64,000 nt of DNA, taken from Vreelandella boliviensis LC1. GTDB taxonomy: Bacteria; Pseudomonadota; Gammaproteobacteria; Pseudomonadales; Halomonadaceae. The position numbers were made by a program, and so were the translations under genes. Below are positions 30,664 to 39,117 of the stretch, piece by piece (the first letter of the stretch is position 1; every line of letters starts with the position of its first letter). The notes beneath the pieces are model-generated. The model saw only the letters and a program-made list of their open reading frames with translations. It made no database searches and was not told the origin of the DNA. Location of the stretch: positions 244,932 to 308,931 of the forward strand of contig NZ_JH393260.1 of NCBI RefSeq assembly GCF_000236035.1. Direction: 5' to 3'.

Positions 30664-31125
30664 TTACTTGGGTGGGCGGGCATGAGATGCAAGCCGTTCC
30701 AAGGCGCGTTTTAGCGCAGGATTGGTAGTGTCTTCCGCACACTCGGCTAGCGTTTTGCCTGCATCGGCCGAAAGGATACGTGTATTGCGCGGCGGGGCCA
30801 CAATAGGGCGCACAGGGCGCACTTTAAAGGTAAAACCGCTTACCCCTTCAAAGCCGGGCAACTGATGAAGCAGTTCTAATAAGCGCCGTTGTTCAAAGCG
30901 CAACCACGTCAGCCAGCCCGCCTGCCCACTAATTAGGGTTAAGCGACCTTCGCTAAAGCCGCCAACAAAAATATGCTCACGCATCTCTTCAGGTAGATGA
31001 GCGCGCAGGTGTCGTTGAGCCTGATCGATTAAGCGAGACAAGCGCATTAACTTATTAATATCGCCCGACTTTGAGAGCAGACGGGCGATGGGCTGTGCGC
31101 GAGAACGCTTAACCTTTATACTCAT
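30664..31125 (-). CDS. dciA: DUF721 protein, DciA-like replicative helicase loader
   Basis: The 153-residue basic protein matches DUF721. The folded N-terminal part (about 12-110) includes LPEEMREHIFVGGFSEGRLTLIS and WLTWLRFEQRRLLELL. DciA interacts with and helps load DnaB helicase in bacteria lacking DnaC, and in pseudomonads its gene lies next to secA as here. The C-terminal part is Arg/Pro rich, possibly disordered. It faces away from the secM-like ORF; a 16-bp tandem repeat sits right in front of its start. Confidence 0.85.
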   Translation of the reverse strand: MSIKVKRSRAQPIARLLSKSGDINKLMRLSRLIDQAQRHLRAHLPEEMREHIFVGGFSEGRLTLISGQAGWLTWLRFEQRRLLELLHQLPGFEGVSGFTFKVRPVRPIVAPPRNTRILSADAGKTLAECAEDTTNPALKRALERLASHARPPK

Positions 31126-31134
31126 ACGCTTAAT

Positions 31135-31166
31135 TCCTAGGGTACCGCTATCCTAGGGTACCGCTA
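31135..31166. repeat. Perfect 16-bp tandem duplication between dciA and the secM-like ORF
   Basis: TCCTAGGGTACCGCTA occurs at 31135-31150 and again at 31151-31166 without mismatch. Each copy contains the palindromes CCTAGG and GGTACC. It lies 10 bp upstream of dciA (minus) and 72 bp upstream of the plus-strand ORF. Confidence 0.9.
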
Positions 31167-31237
31167 ATGATGAGGTCGCAAATATTAGCCGATTTCACTT
31201 TAGTAGATTTTACCACGCTCAGGAGCCGGTCTACAGC

Positions 31238-31600
31238 ATGTCACCTACGCTTGATGTCCAATCAGCTTTGCCGCGGCGCCATCGCCGTTACGGTTTAGCG
31301 CGTTGGTGGCTGGCCGGTCTGCTAGTGAGCTGCCTTTTGCCCGCCAGTTTAGGCCCTGCGGATGCGTTGCGTAGCGGCGAGCGTAGCGTCACTATCTGTT
31401 TCTGGGTGCCCGCGATTTTGCGCGCGCAGTCCTACTGGATTGCTAAGCGACGGCGCGCGCTCCAACGCTGGGCTCAAAGCCCCCTGCACTTTGCTCCTGT
31501 ACGACGCCTATGTCACTGGCTAGCCCCGATTGCTATGCTGGTCGCCGCGCGGGATGTCTTGACCCAGCGTGGCCCGCCTTCCCACCGAGTCTGTCGTTAA
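31238..31600 (+). CDS. Candidate SecM-like secretion monitor / arrest peptide upstream of secA
   Basis: The 120-residue product has no family I recognise. Residues 1-22 are basic (RRHRRYGLAR), 23-39 hydrophobic (WWLAGLLVSCLLPASLG), and PADA near 40-43 could be a cleavage site: a signal peptide with a long n-region, as in E. coli SecM. The rest is Arg/Trp rich. Residues 111-114 are RGPP, six residues before the stop; E. coli SecM ends with arrest motif RAGP four residues before its stop, and RAPP-type peptides stall ribosomes. It has an AGGAG Shine-Dalgarno (31221-31225) and lies 89 bp before secA, the place of secM. No W/F spacing like the E. coli arrest motif is seen. Function is inference. 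Confidence 0.65.
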   Translation: MSPTLDVQSALPRRHRRYGLARWWLAGLLVSCLLPASLGPADALRSGERSVTICFWVPAILRAQSYWIAKRRRALQRWAQSPLHFAPVRRLCHWLAPIAMLVAARDVLTQRGPPSHRVCR

Positions 31601-31613
31601 TACACCTACTTTG

Positions 31614-31641
31614 TGCATGCTCTGCAGATAAAGAGCATGCA
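31614..31641 (+). promoter_or_regulatory. Hairpin in the leader between the secM-like ORF and secA
   Basis: TGCATGCTCT (31614-31623) pairs perfectly with AGAGCATGCA (31632-31641) around GCAGATAA. No T-run follows, so it is not an obvious terminator. It may organise the secA leader. Confidence 0.6.
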
Positions 31642-31689
31642 GTGAAAGGGCAAAGTCCGATGGGACGCTCGTGAATACTTGGATATTTC

Positions 31690-34422
31690 ATGCTTAATAA
31701 TTTATTACGTAAAGTCGTGGGTTCTAAAAATGACCGCGATGTTAAACGCATGCATAAAAATGTACCGCAGATTAATGCATTAGAAGTAGAACTTGAGGCC
31801 ATTGGCGATGCTGAGCTGCAAGGCAAAACCGCTGAGCTGCGCCAGCGTTTAGAAGCCGGTGAGTCTCTTGATGCGCTGCTAGCGCCCGCCTTTGCAATCG
31901 TTCGAGAAGCCAGTAAGCGCGTTATGGGCATGCGCCACTTTGATGTGCAGATGGTAGGTGGCATGACCCTGCACCGTGGTCGTATCGCTGAAATGAAAAC
32001 CGGTGAGGGTAAAACGCTGGTAGCGACGCTGGCGGTGTATCTGAATGCGCTGCCGGGTAAAGGCGTGCACGTGGTCACAGTGAATGACTACCTGGCCCGG
32101 CGTGATGCCGAGTGGATGCGTCCGCTGTATGAGTTCCTAGGCTTGTCTATTGGCGTTATCTTCTCCGGTCAGACTGGCGAAGAGAAGCGTCATGCGTACC
32201 ACTGCGATATTACCTACGGTACCAACAACGAGTTCGGCTTCGATTATCTACGCGATAACATGGCATTTTCGTTAGAAGATAAAGTCCAGCGCGGGCTACA
32301 TTACGCGATTGTCGATGAAGTTGACTCGATTCTTATCGATGAAGCACGCACCCCGCTGATTATTTCCGGCGCGGTAGATGAAAATACCGACCTTTATAAA
32401 GTCGTTAATCAACTTGCCCAGCAACTTGAGAAAGGCGAAGAGGTTGAAGATGACGATGCCACGGTAGTCGGTGACTTTTTAGTCGATGAAAAGCAGAAGC
32501 AGGTAGAGCTAACGGAGCAGGGGCATAATAAAGTTGAAGAGTTGATGCGCGCTGAAGGCTTATTGGGCGATGAAGAGTCGCTGTATGCCGCGCAAAATCT
32601 TAACTTGCTTCAGCATATGCATTCGGCTCTGCGTGCCCGCCACCTTTATAATCGTGATGTCGACTACATCGTCTCTGAAGGTCAGGTAGTGATTGTCGAC
32701 GAGCATACCGGTCGCTCCATGCCAGGGCGCCGCTGGTCGGAAGGGTTGCACCAAGCTGTTGAGGCCAAAGAGGGCGTCACGGTGCAGCGCGAAAGCCAAA
32801 CGCTAGCTTCCACGACCTTCCAGAACTACTTCCGGCTGTATGAAAAATTAGCCGGGATGACCGGTACGGCGGATACTGAAGCCTTTGAATTTCGTCAGAT
32901 TTACGGCCTAGATGTGGTGGTGATTCCCACCAATCGGCCATTGGCCCGTAAAGACCTGAACGATCTGGTTTATTTGAGTGCTGAAGAGAAGTACGAAGCG
33001 ATCATCAAAGATGTTAAAACCGAGACCGAAGCCGGTCGACCGGTACTGGTAGGTACGGCTTCGATTGAAACATCCGAGTACCTTGCCAAGCTAATGCGTG
33101 AGGCGGGCCTGACGTTCAACGTACTTAACGCCAAGCAGCACCAGAGCGAAGCCGAAATTATTGCCCAGGCGGGCCGCCCAGGAGCGATTACCATCGCTAC
33201 CAATATGGCCGGTCGGGGTACCGATATTGTGCTGGGGGGCAACTGGGAAGCCGAAGTCGCCAAGCTACAAAATCCCAGCCAAGAGCAGGTTCATGCGCTG
33301 AAAGCCGAGTGGCAAGCGCGTCACGATGGCGTGCTGGCCGCAGGTGGTCTACACGTGGTCGGCTCTGAGCGCCACGAGTCCCGGCGTATCGACAATCAGC
33401 TGCGTGGCCGTGCTGGGCGTCAGGGCGACCCTGGCTCGACACGGTTCTTCCTCTCGCTTGAAGATAGCCTGATGCGCCTGTTTGGCTCCGACCGCGTCAA
33501 GCGCTTGATGCAGGCATTGGGCCTTGAGCATGGCGAAGCCATTGAGCATAAGATGGTCTCTAACGCCGTTGAGCGTGCCCAGAAAAAAGTCGAAGGGCGT
33601 AACTTCGACATTCGTAAGCAGTTGCTTGAGTACGACGACGTTGCCAACGATCAGCGCCGTGTGATCTACGACCAGCGCAATGAGATTCTTGCCGCGGACG
33701 ATGTCGCTGATGCCGTTATCGGTATTCGTGAAGAGGTGATGGAGACGGCCATCAGCGACTATGTGCCGCCCCAGAGCCTGCCCGAGCAGTGGGATCTGCC
33801 TGGCTTGGAAGCGTACCTGAAAACTGAGTTCAACCTTGATGCGCCCGTGGTTAAATGGGCTGCTGAGGATGAGCGCTTCAGTGAAGAGCAGCTGCGCGAA
33901 CGGCTGCAGACGATGCATCGCGAGGCCTATGCAGCCAAAATCGAAGCGGCTGGTGAGAAACTGATTCGTCGCTTTGAGAAACAGGTCATGCTGCAAGTTC
34001 TGGACACGCGTTGGAAAGAACACCTTCAGTCGATGGATCATCTGCGTCGCGGTATCCACCTACGTGGCTATGCTCAGAAAAACCCTAAGCAAGAGTACAA
34101 ACGTGAATCCTTTGAGCTCTTCCAGCATTTGCTAGAGCATATTAAAGCCGATGTAACGCGCATTTTGAGCCACGTTCAGGTTCGTCAGCCCGAGGAAGTA
34201 GACGCACTGGAGCAACAACGTCGCGAAGCGCTGGCCCGGGAAACTGCCACGGCGGCTAGCCGTCATGACGCCCCGGCCCAGGAGCAGTCCGAGACCGAGC
34301 AGGAGGCACCGGGTGTAGATGGACGTCCTGTGCGTCGCGAAGGCCCTAAAGTTGGTCGCAACGACCCCTGTTCTTGTGGCTCGGGTAAAAAGTACAAGCA
34401 GTGCTGTGGAAAACTAAGCTAA
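31690..34422 (+). CDS. secA: Preprotein translocase ATPase SecA
   Basis: The 910-residue motor drives proteins through SecYEG. Walker A MKTGEGKT is at 102-109, the [15 protein letters not shown]alker B region near 212, nucleotide domain 2 holds [14 protein letters not shown] near 505, and the C-terminal zinc motif [13 protein letters not shown] (Cys894, 896, 905, 906) binds SecB and phospholipids. The Shine-Dalgarno is weak (TTGGA, 31679-31683), with possible pairing to the end of the upstream ORF; that fits control by translation, as known in E. coli. Confidence 0.98.
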   Translation: MLNNLLRKVVGSKNDRDVKRMHKNVPQINALEVELEAIGDAELQGKTAELRQRLEAGESLDALLAPAFAIVREASKRVMGMRHFDVQMVGGMTLHRGRIAEMKTGEGKTLVATLAVYLNALPGKGVHVVTVNDYLARRDAEWMRPLYEFLGLSIGVIFSGQTGEEKRHAYHCDITYGTNNEFGFDYLRDNMAFSLEDKVQRGLHYAIVDEVDSILIDEARTPLIISGAVDENTDLYKVVNQLAQQLEKGEEVEDDDATVVGDFLVDEKQKQVELTEQGHNKVEELMRAEGLLGDEESLYAAQNLNLLQHMHSALRARHLYNRDVDYIVSEGQVVIVDEHTGRSMPGRRWSEGLHQAVEAKEGVTVQRESQTLASTTFQNYFRLYEKLAGMTGTADTEAFEFRQIYGLDVVVIPTNRPLARKDLNDLVYLSAEEKYEAIIKDVKTETEAGRPVLVGTASIETSEYLAKLMREAGLTFNVLNAKQHQSEAEIIAQAGRPGAITIATNMAGRGTDIVLGGNWEAEVAKLQNPSQEQVHALKAEWQARHDGVLAAGGLHVVGSERHESRRIDNQLRGRAGRQGDPGSTRFFLSLEDSLMRLFGSDRVKRLMQALGLEHGEAIEHKMVSNAVERAQKKVEGRNFDIRKQLLEYDDVANDQRRVIYDQRNEILAADDVADAVIGIREEVMETAISDYVPPQSLPEQWDLPGLEAYLKTEFNLDAPVVKWAAEDERFSEEQLRERLQTMHREAYAAKIEAAGEKLIRRFEKQVMLQVLDTRWKEHLQSMDHLRRGIHLRGYAQKNPKQEYKRESFELFQHLLEHIKADVTRILSHVQVRQPEEVDALEQQRREALARETATAASRHDAPAQEQSETEQEAPGVDGRPVRREGPKVGRNDPCSCGSGKKYKQCCGKLS

Positions 34423-34437
34423 CGGCGCCCGTTTTTG

Positions 34438-34475
34438 AGACCGTTTTTTTAGAAGGTCTGCGAAACGGTCTTTGT
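34438..34475 (+). terminator. Possible terminator hairpin after secA
   Basis: AGACCGTTT (34438-34446) pairs with AAACGGTCT (34463-34471) over a 16-nt loop and is followed by TTGTCT. It lies between secA and argJ; the long loop makes this uncertain. Confidence 0.4.
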
Positions 34476-34490
34476 CTAAAGGAGAGAATC

Positions 34491-35720
34491 ATGGCGGTTG
34501 GAAACACTCCCTTTCCAGAGTTGCCACCCCTAAAAGGGGTGCGCCTGGGGGTTGCAATGGCGGGTATCAAAAAGCCGGATCGTCGTGATCTAGTCGTGAT
34601 TGAGCTGCCCGAGACCGCGACGGTGTCGGGAGTTTTTACCCGTAATGCATTTTGTGCAGCGCCCGTGGTAGTCGCTAAGCAGCACCTTGAACAGTGCCGG
34701 GCAGCAAAGCGTTCGCCGCGCTTTTGGCTGATCAATACCGGCAATGCCAACGCGGGTACGGGCGAAGCAGGCTTGCGCGATGCACGTACTAGCTGTGCTG
34801 AACTGGCCAAACAGGCAGGCGTGTCTGAGCAGGACGTACTGCCATTTTCAACCGGCGTGATTGGTGAGCCGTTGCCGATGGACCGCCTATTAGCGGGCTT
34901 GGCACCGGCGATTGAAAGTCTGGCCAGTGGCGCTGCTGCCTGGGAGCATGCAGGCCAAGGCATTTTAACCACCGATACCCGTGCCAAAGGTGCCACCGTC
35001 ACGCTGGAAATGGGCGGCCAGCAGGTGACGATTAACGGTATCGCCAAAGGGTCGGGCATGATCAAGCCCAATATGGCGACCATGTTAGGGTTTGTAGTGA
35101 CTGATGCAGCTATCGAGGCACCGCTACTGGATCGCCTGCTGCGCGAAACGGTCGATCGCTCGTTCAACTGCATTACGGTGGATAGCGATACCTCAACCAA
35201 TGACGCCTGTATGCTGGCGGCGACCGGCGCAGGTCCTCGCATCGCTGATGATGAGCAGATAGCCGTTTTCAGCAATGCTCTGCAGCGAGTAATGACCGAG
35301 CTGGCGCAAGCGATTATTCGCGACGCAGAAGGTGCAACGAAATTCGTTACTCTTCAAGTGGGCGAAGCTAAAAGCCGTCAAGAGGCGCTTGATGTGGCCT
35401 TCACCGTTGCGCACTCACCGCTGGTTAAAACCGCGCTTTACGCCTCAGACGCTAATTGGGGGCGTATTTTGGCGGCGGTTGGTCGAGCGCCTGTGAATGA
35501 CTTTGACGTCAATCGTGTGGTGATTGATTTAGGCGATGTACGTCTAGTTGAAAATGGCGGGCGAGCTTCAGGCTACACCGAAGCAGCGGGAAGCGCCGTG
35601 ATGGCGCAGTCAGAAATTACCATTCGCATTAACTTGGGGCGCGGTGAGGAAAGTGCCACGGTATGGACTTCCGACCTCTCCCATGACTATGTATCTATTA
35701 ACGCGGATTACCGCAGCTAG
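34491..35720 (+). CDS. argJ: Glutamate N-acetyltransferase / amino-acid acetyltransferase ArgJ
   Basis: From ATG 34491 the protein has 409 residues. It recycles the acetyl group in arginine synthesis, from N-acetylornithine to glutamate. The precursor self-cleaves before the nucleophilic Thr inside KGSGMIKPNMATMLGF near residue 190, giving alpha and beta chains. NTGNANAGTGEAG and SANADYRS-type C-terminus (SINADYRS) are typical. AAGGAGAG precedes the start; an earlier in-frame start at 34401 lies inside secA. Whether it is mono- or bifunctional cannot be decided by eye. Confidence 0.95.
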   Translation: MAVGNTPFPELPPLKGVRLGVAMAGIKKPDRRDLVVIELPETATVSGVFTRNAFCAAPVVVAKQHLEQCRAAKRSPRFWLINTGNANAGTGEAGLRDARTSCAELAKQAGVSEQDVLPFSTGVIGEPLPMDRLLAGLAPAIESLASGAAAWEHAGQGILTTDTRAKGATVTLEMGGQQVTINGIAKGSGMIKPNMATMLGFVVTDAAIEAPLLDRLLRETVDRSFNCITVDSDTSTNDACMLAATGAGPRIADDEQIAVFSNALQRVMTELAQAIIRDAEGATKFVTLQVGEAKSRQEALDVAFTVAHSPLVKTALYASDANWGRILAAVGRAPVNDFDVNRVVIDLGDVRLVENGGRASGYTEAAGSAVMAQSEITIRINLGRGEESATVWTSDLSHDYVSINADYRS

Positions 35721-35825
35721 CTGGGGCATTAGCTGGCGTGGTAATGGGCATACGCAGCGAGATAGCACCGATATCAACAACGTTGGTGCACGCAGTGGAT
35801 AAAGACGTAACGAGTATATGAGTCT

Positions 35826-36782
35826 ATGAGCATAAAGGTAAAACGGCGGGTTCACGTCGCGGCAGCTGCGATTATTAGCGCCGATCAAAAGCAAGTACTG
35901 ATCGCTCGTCGGCCATCAAACGTTGATCATGGCGGATTGTGGGAGTTTCCGGGCGGTAAGTTGGCCCCTTATGAAACCGGTCTTGAAGGGTTAAAGCGTG
36001 AGCTGCACGAAGAGCTGGGCGTTGAGATTGTCTGTGCCCAGCCACTGATTCGCGTCCACCATGAGTATCCCGACAAGCATATCCTGCTTGATGTATGGCA
36101 GGTGCACGAGTTTGCTGGCGAGCCCTTTGGGCGAGAAGGGCAGGCGGTACGCTGGGTGCCTATGAGTGAGCTCTCCAAGTACCCCTTCCCAGCGGCAAAT
36201 TTACCGATTCTGCGCGCGGTAAGGTTGCCTACCGAGTATTTGATCACCGGCGAAGAGGCTGATGAGGCGCGTTTCGATGCGTATTTGGAGCGCGCACTTC
36301 GTGAAGACAAGGTTCGCCTGGTGCAACTGCGCGCCAAGCAGTTGGATGAGGCGGCTTATCTGGCCCGTGCCCAGCGTGCATTGAGCCTGTGTCGTGAGCA
36401 CGGTGCACGACTGCTGCTCAATGGTGAACCGACGCTGCTTGATCACATTGACGCCGATGGCATTCATTTGACCAGCGAACGTTTGATGCAGCTTGAGCGC
36501 CGTCCGATTGCCGAAAGCAAGTGGTTATCGGCATCGACACACAATCAAACGCAGCTTACCCAGGCGGCGGTGTTAGGCTGCGACTTTGTGAGTCTATCGC
36601 CGCTGCGCACCACGCCGTCGCACCCCGAAGTGTTCCCGCTCGGCTGGCATGATTTTCAGCAGTTGGTCGAGCGCGCAGGCATGCCGGTGTTTGCATTGGG
36701 CGGCATGACGCGCTTTGATGCCAATCATGCCCGTGCCGTCGGCGCTCAAGGGATTGCCTCAATCCGTGACTTCTGGAAGTAA
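35826..36782 (+). CDS. Nudix hydrolase (MutT-like) fused to a thiamine-phosphate-synthase-like domain
   Basis: The 318-residue protein has a MutT-type Nudix domain (about 1-130) with Nudix box Gly44, Glu50, Arg58-Glu59, Glu62-Glu63, Gly65. A ThiE/TenI-like TIM barrel follows (about 135-318) with LRAKQLDEAAYLARA, LLLNGEP, HLTSERL, STHNQTQL and FALGGMTRFDANHARAVGAQGIASI. The fusion is known in pseudomonads and relatives. The Nudix half probably clears 8-oxo-dGTP; the activity of the ThiE-like half is unproven. It follows argJ at 105 bp. Confidence 0.9.
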   Translation: MSIKVKRRVHVAAAAIISADQKQVLIARRPSNVDHGGLWEFPGGKLAPYETGLEGLKRELHEELGVEIVCAQPLIRVHHEYPDKHILLDVWQVHEFAGEPFGREGQAVRWVPMSELSKYPFPAANLPILRAVRLPTEYLITGEEADEARFDAYLERALREDKVRLVQLRAKQLDEAAYLARAQRALSLCREHGARLLLNGEPTLLDHIDADGIHLTSERLMQLERRPIAESKWLSASTHNQTQLTQAAVLGCDFVSLSPLRTTPSHPEVFPLGWHDFQQLVERAGMPVFALGGMTRFDANHARAVGAQGIASIRDFWK

Positions 36783-36812
36783 TCGGTCGAGTTAGCCCTC
36801 CGTGTGTCATCG

Positions 36813-36856
36813 AAAACGCCTGCCTGGATATTTCTCCCAGGCAGGCGTTTTGTTTT
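36813..36856. terminator. Bidirectional intrinsic terminator
   Basis: AAAACGCCTGCCTGG (36813-36827) pairs perfectly with CCAGGCAGGCGTTTT (36837-36851) around a 9-nt loop, with T-runs on one side and A-runs on the other. It separates the convergent Nudix-ThiE and aguB genes. Confidence 0.93.
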
Positions 36857-36875
36857 CTTGGGGTTTTGATAAGAG

Positions 36876-37790
36876 TTAGTCGCGGTAGCGGCGAGTTAAA
36901 TCCCCATAAGCATCCACGCGGCGATCGCGCAGATAGGGCCAGATGCGGCGGGTATTTTCACTGCGCGCCATATCAAGCTCAACGACTAACTGCTCGGTCT
37001 CTTCCCCCGCATGGGCCAATAGCTCACCTTGCGGCCCACAGACGAAACTACCGCCCCAGAACTGAATGCCATCGCCGACCCCAGAGTGATCCGCCTCAAA
37101 GCCAACCCGGTTGGCTACCAGTACGGGCAAGCCGTTGGCGACGCCATGGGCGCGTTGAATCACTGTCCAGGCATCTTTTTGGCGGGTCTTTTCTTCCCCG
37201 TTGTCGTTGGGATCCCAGCCGATCGCAGTGGGGTAGAGTAGTAAATCGGCACCGGCTAAAGCCATCAGTCGGGCGGCTTCGGGATACCACTGATCCCAGC
37301 AGACCAACACGCCGAGACGGCCCAGCGAGGTTTCGATCGGGGTAAAGCCTTCTTCGCGGGCTCTGTCGTGATCCCCAGGCGTGAAGTAAAACTTCTCATA
37401 AAACCCAGGGTCATCGGGGATATGCATCTTGCGATACTGACCAACGCGCCCTTTGGCGCGGTCATAGACCACGGCGGTATTGTGGTAGAGCCCCGCTGCA
37501 CGGCGTTCAAATAGCGATCCGACCAGTACAATATCCAGCTCTTTGGCGAGCGCCGCCAGACGCTGGCCGGTAGGGCCGTCGAGGGGCTCCGCTAGATCAA
37601 ACAGCGCGGGATCTTCAAATTGGCAAAAGTAGTGGGTAGCGTGCAGTTCTTGAAGCAGTACCAGCTGCGCGCCTTTTTTAACGGCACTGCGGATACCTTC
37701 TTCGCTAGCTGACAGGCTTTGGGCTTTGTCCGGCCAGGCGGGTTGCTGCACAACACCGACGGTTAGCGTCGAACTTGATGTCATCGACAT
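36876..37790 (-). CDS. aguB: N-carbamoylputrescine amidase (carbon-nitrogen hydrolase)
   Basis: From ATG 37790 the protein has 304 residues. The nitrilase-type Glu-Lys-Cys triad is visible in LLQELHATHYF, YRKMHIPDDPGFYEKFYF and LVCWDQWYPEAARL. AguB converts N-carbamoylputrescine to putrescine, the second step after AguA, whose gene lies just upstream on the same strand. A start 6 codons earlier (37808) is possible, but AAAGGA lies 7 bases before 37790. It ends at a shared terminator. Confidence 0.93.
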   Translation of the reverse strand: MSMTSSSTLTVGVVQQPAWPDKAQSLSASEEGIRSAVKKGAQLVLLQELHATHYFCQFEDPALFDLAEPLDGPTGQRLAALAKELDIVLVGSLFERRAAGLYHNTAVVYDRAKGRVGQYRKMHIPDDPGFYEKFYFTPGDHDRAREEGFTPIETSLGRLGVLVCWDQWYPEAARLMALAGADLLLYPTAIGWDPNDNGEEKTRQKDAWTVIQRAHGVANGLPVLVANRVGFEADHSGVGDGIQFWGGSFVCGPQGELLAHAGEETEQLVVELDMARSENTRRIWPYLRDRRVDAYGDLTRRYRD

Positions 37791-37807
37791 AATGGTTCCT
37801 TTATTCA

Positions 37808-37846
37808 TTCAGTACTATATTCAGTCAGTACTATTTAATCAGTACC
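37808..37846. repeat. TCAGTAC units repeated between aguA and aguB
   Basis: TCAGTACTAT starts at 37809 and 37825, and TCAGTACC at 37839, with a period of 14-16 bp. The last unit covers the end of aguA. Confidence 0.5.
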
Positions 37847-38938
37847 AGCCGAGTGCTGGGCAAGCGTTCCCCGGATAGACTTTCCCAGAGCAGGCGTGTC
37901 GCGAATAAGCGCGCCTTGTGGAAGCTGCATGGTTAAACAATGCAGGCTGCCGTGTTGGCGAATAACGCTGATGCACTCAATAGGGATTAGCGTGTGCTCG
38001 GGAAAAGCAACCGCTAGCGCGTTTAGCACGGTGACATCTGCCGGGTCGCCGTAAGTGGGCACCAGCACGGCCTGATTAATGATCAGAAAATTGGCATAGG
38101 TAGCGGGCAGGCGATGGCCATCTTCCGGGTCAAAGCAAGCCTGGGGCCAGGGCAGGGCGATAAGCCGGTAGGGTTCACCATTGCGCTGACGGAAAGCCTG
38201 CAGCTCCCGTTCCATTGCCGCTAAGGCCGGGTAGTGCGGGTCGTTGGGGTCATCGCAGCGCACGTAGGCAATGGTGGATGGGTCGCAGAAGCGCGCCAGG
38301 GTATCAATATGGCTGTCGGTATCGTCGCCTTCTAAATGACCGTTGGTCAGCCACAATATGCGGTCAACCCCGAAGTCCTCGCCAAGCTGCGTTTCTAATG
38401 CTGCTCGGGATAGCGTGGGGTTACGGTTGGGGTTCAGCAGGCATGCTTCAGTGGTCAGCAGGGTGCCTTCACCGTCAGTTTCTATGCCGCCGCCTTCCAG
38501 GACCAGATCCCGCGAGCTCACCGGGCAGGCCCATACGCCTGCATTAGCAAGCCGCTGGGTGAGTCGATTATCACGCTCGGCGGGAAATTTTCCACCCCAG
38601 CCAGTAAAGGTGTAATCGAGCATGACTAATTGGCCATCTTCGTCGACCACACTGACCGGCCCATGATCCCGCGCCCAGGTATCGTCGGTGGGTGCGACAA
38701 TAAGCAGCAGGCGCTCAGCGGGCACGCCGTAGGCGTCAAAAGTGTCGGCCAAGCGCTGTTTGGTGAGTTCGTCGGGTGCGCAAATCAGCACGCGCTGATA
38801 GCGCGCGGTGGCAATCACAATGCGTTCGAGAGTGGCTTCGATGCACGCAAGTAGTGGTGCCCAATCGCCGTCATGGCGTGGCCAGGTCAGTTGTATCCCA
38901 TCCTGGGGATACCATTCGGGTAGCAAACGATACGTCAT
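37835..38938 (-). CDS. aguA: Agmatine deiminase (AguA / porphyromonas-type peptidylarginine deiminase family)
   Basis: The 367-residue protein belongs to the agmatine deiminase family, which hydrolyses agmatine to N-carbamoylputrescine. Motifs seen: MTYRLLPEWYPQDGIQLTWP, TDDTWARDHGPVSV near residue 82, LEGGGIETDGEGTLLTTEACLLNPNRNP near 150 and the catalytic HC in SLHCLTMQLP near 340. Around that Cys the usual GGGNIHC is replaced by RQHGSLHC, so this may be a subgroup of the family. It is 44 bp from aguB, on the same strand, supporting the pathway. Confidence 0.88.
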   Translation of the reverse strand: MTYRLLPEWYPQDGIQLTWPRHDGDWAPLLACIEATLERIVIATARYQRVLICAPDELTKQRLADTFDAYGVPAERLLLIVAPTDDTWARDHGPVSVVDEDGQLVMLDYTFTGWGGKFPAERDNRLTQRLANAGVWACPVSSRDLVLEGGGIETDGEGTLLTTEACLLNPNRNPTLSRAALETQLGEDFGVDRILWLTNGHLEGDDTDSHIDTLARFCDPSTIAYVRCDDPNDPHYPALAAMERELQAFRQRNGEPYRLIALPWPQACFDPEDGHRLPATYANFLIINQAVLVPTYGDPADVTVLNALAVAFPEHTLIPIECISVIRQHGSLHCLTMQLPQGALIRDTPALGKSIRGTLAQHSAGTD

Positions 38939-39117
38939 AAAAGCGCAGCCCCACGGTCAGCAGTAAATCGGCGCAATGTAGGGCGTGGCGGGGCAAGTTG
39001 CAAGCGTAACGTTGTTAATCTGAACGCTCACGGTGCAGACCGCTCTAATGGCCGTTTGAACATGCAGAGACACTAAAAAAACCGTACCATGAGCGCTTAT
39101 TGATAAGGAATGACGCC

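Noticed and set aside
31533..32078. 181-codon minus-strand frame over the secA start
   Set aside because: Antisense shadow of secA and the secM-like ORF; it is Ser/Arg/Pro rich without motifs.
33349..34059. 236-codon minus-strand frame inside secA
   Set aside because: It is fully antisense to a certain gene, follows its codon pattern and shows no family motif or Shine-Dalgarno.
35826..35846. Same first seven residues (MSIKVKR) in the Nudix-ThiE protein and in DciA
   Set aside because: The DNA differs at several positions and the proteins are unrelated beyond this point; most likely coincidence.
36866..37345. 159-codon plus-strand frame inside aguB
   Set aside because: Antisense to aguB, rich in Arg/Pro/His as expected from a GC-rich reverse frame.
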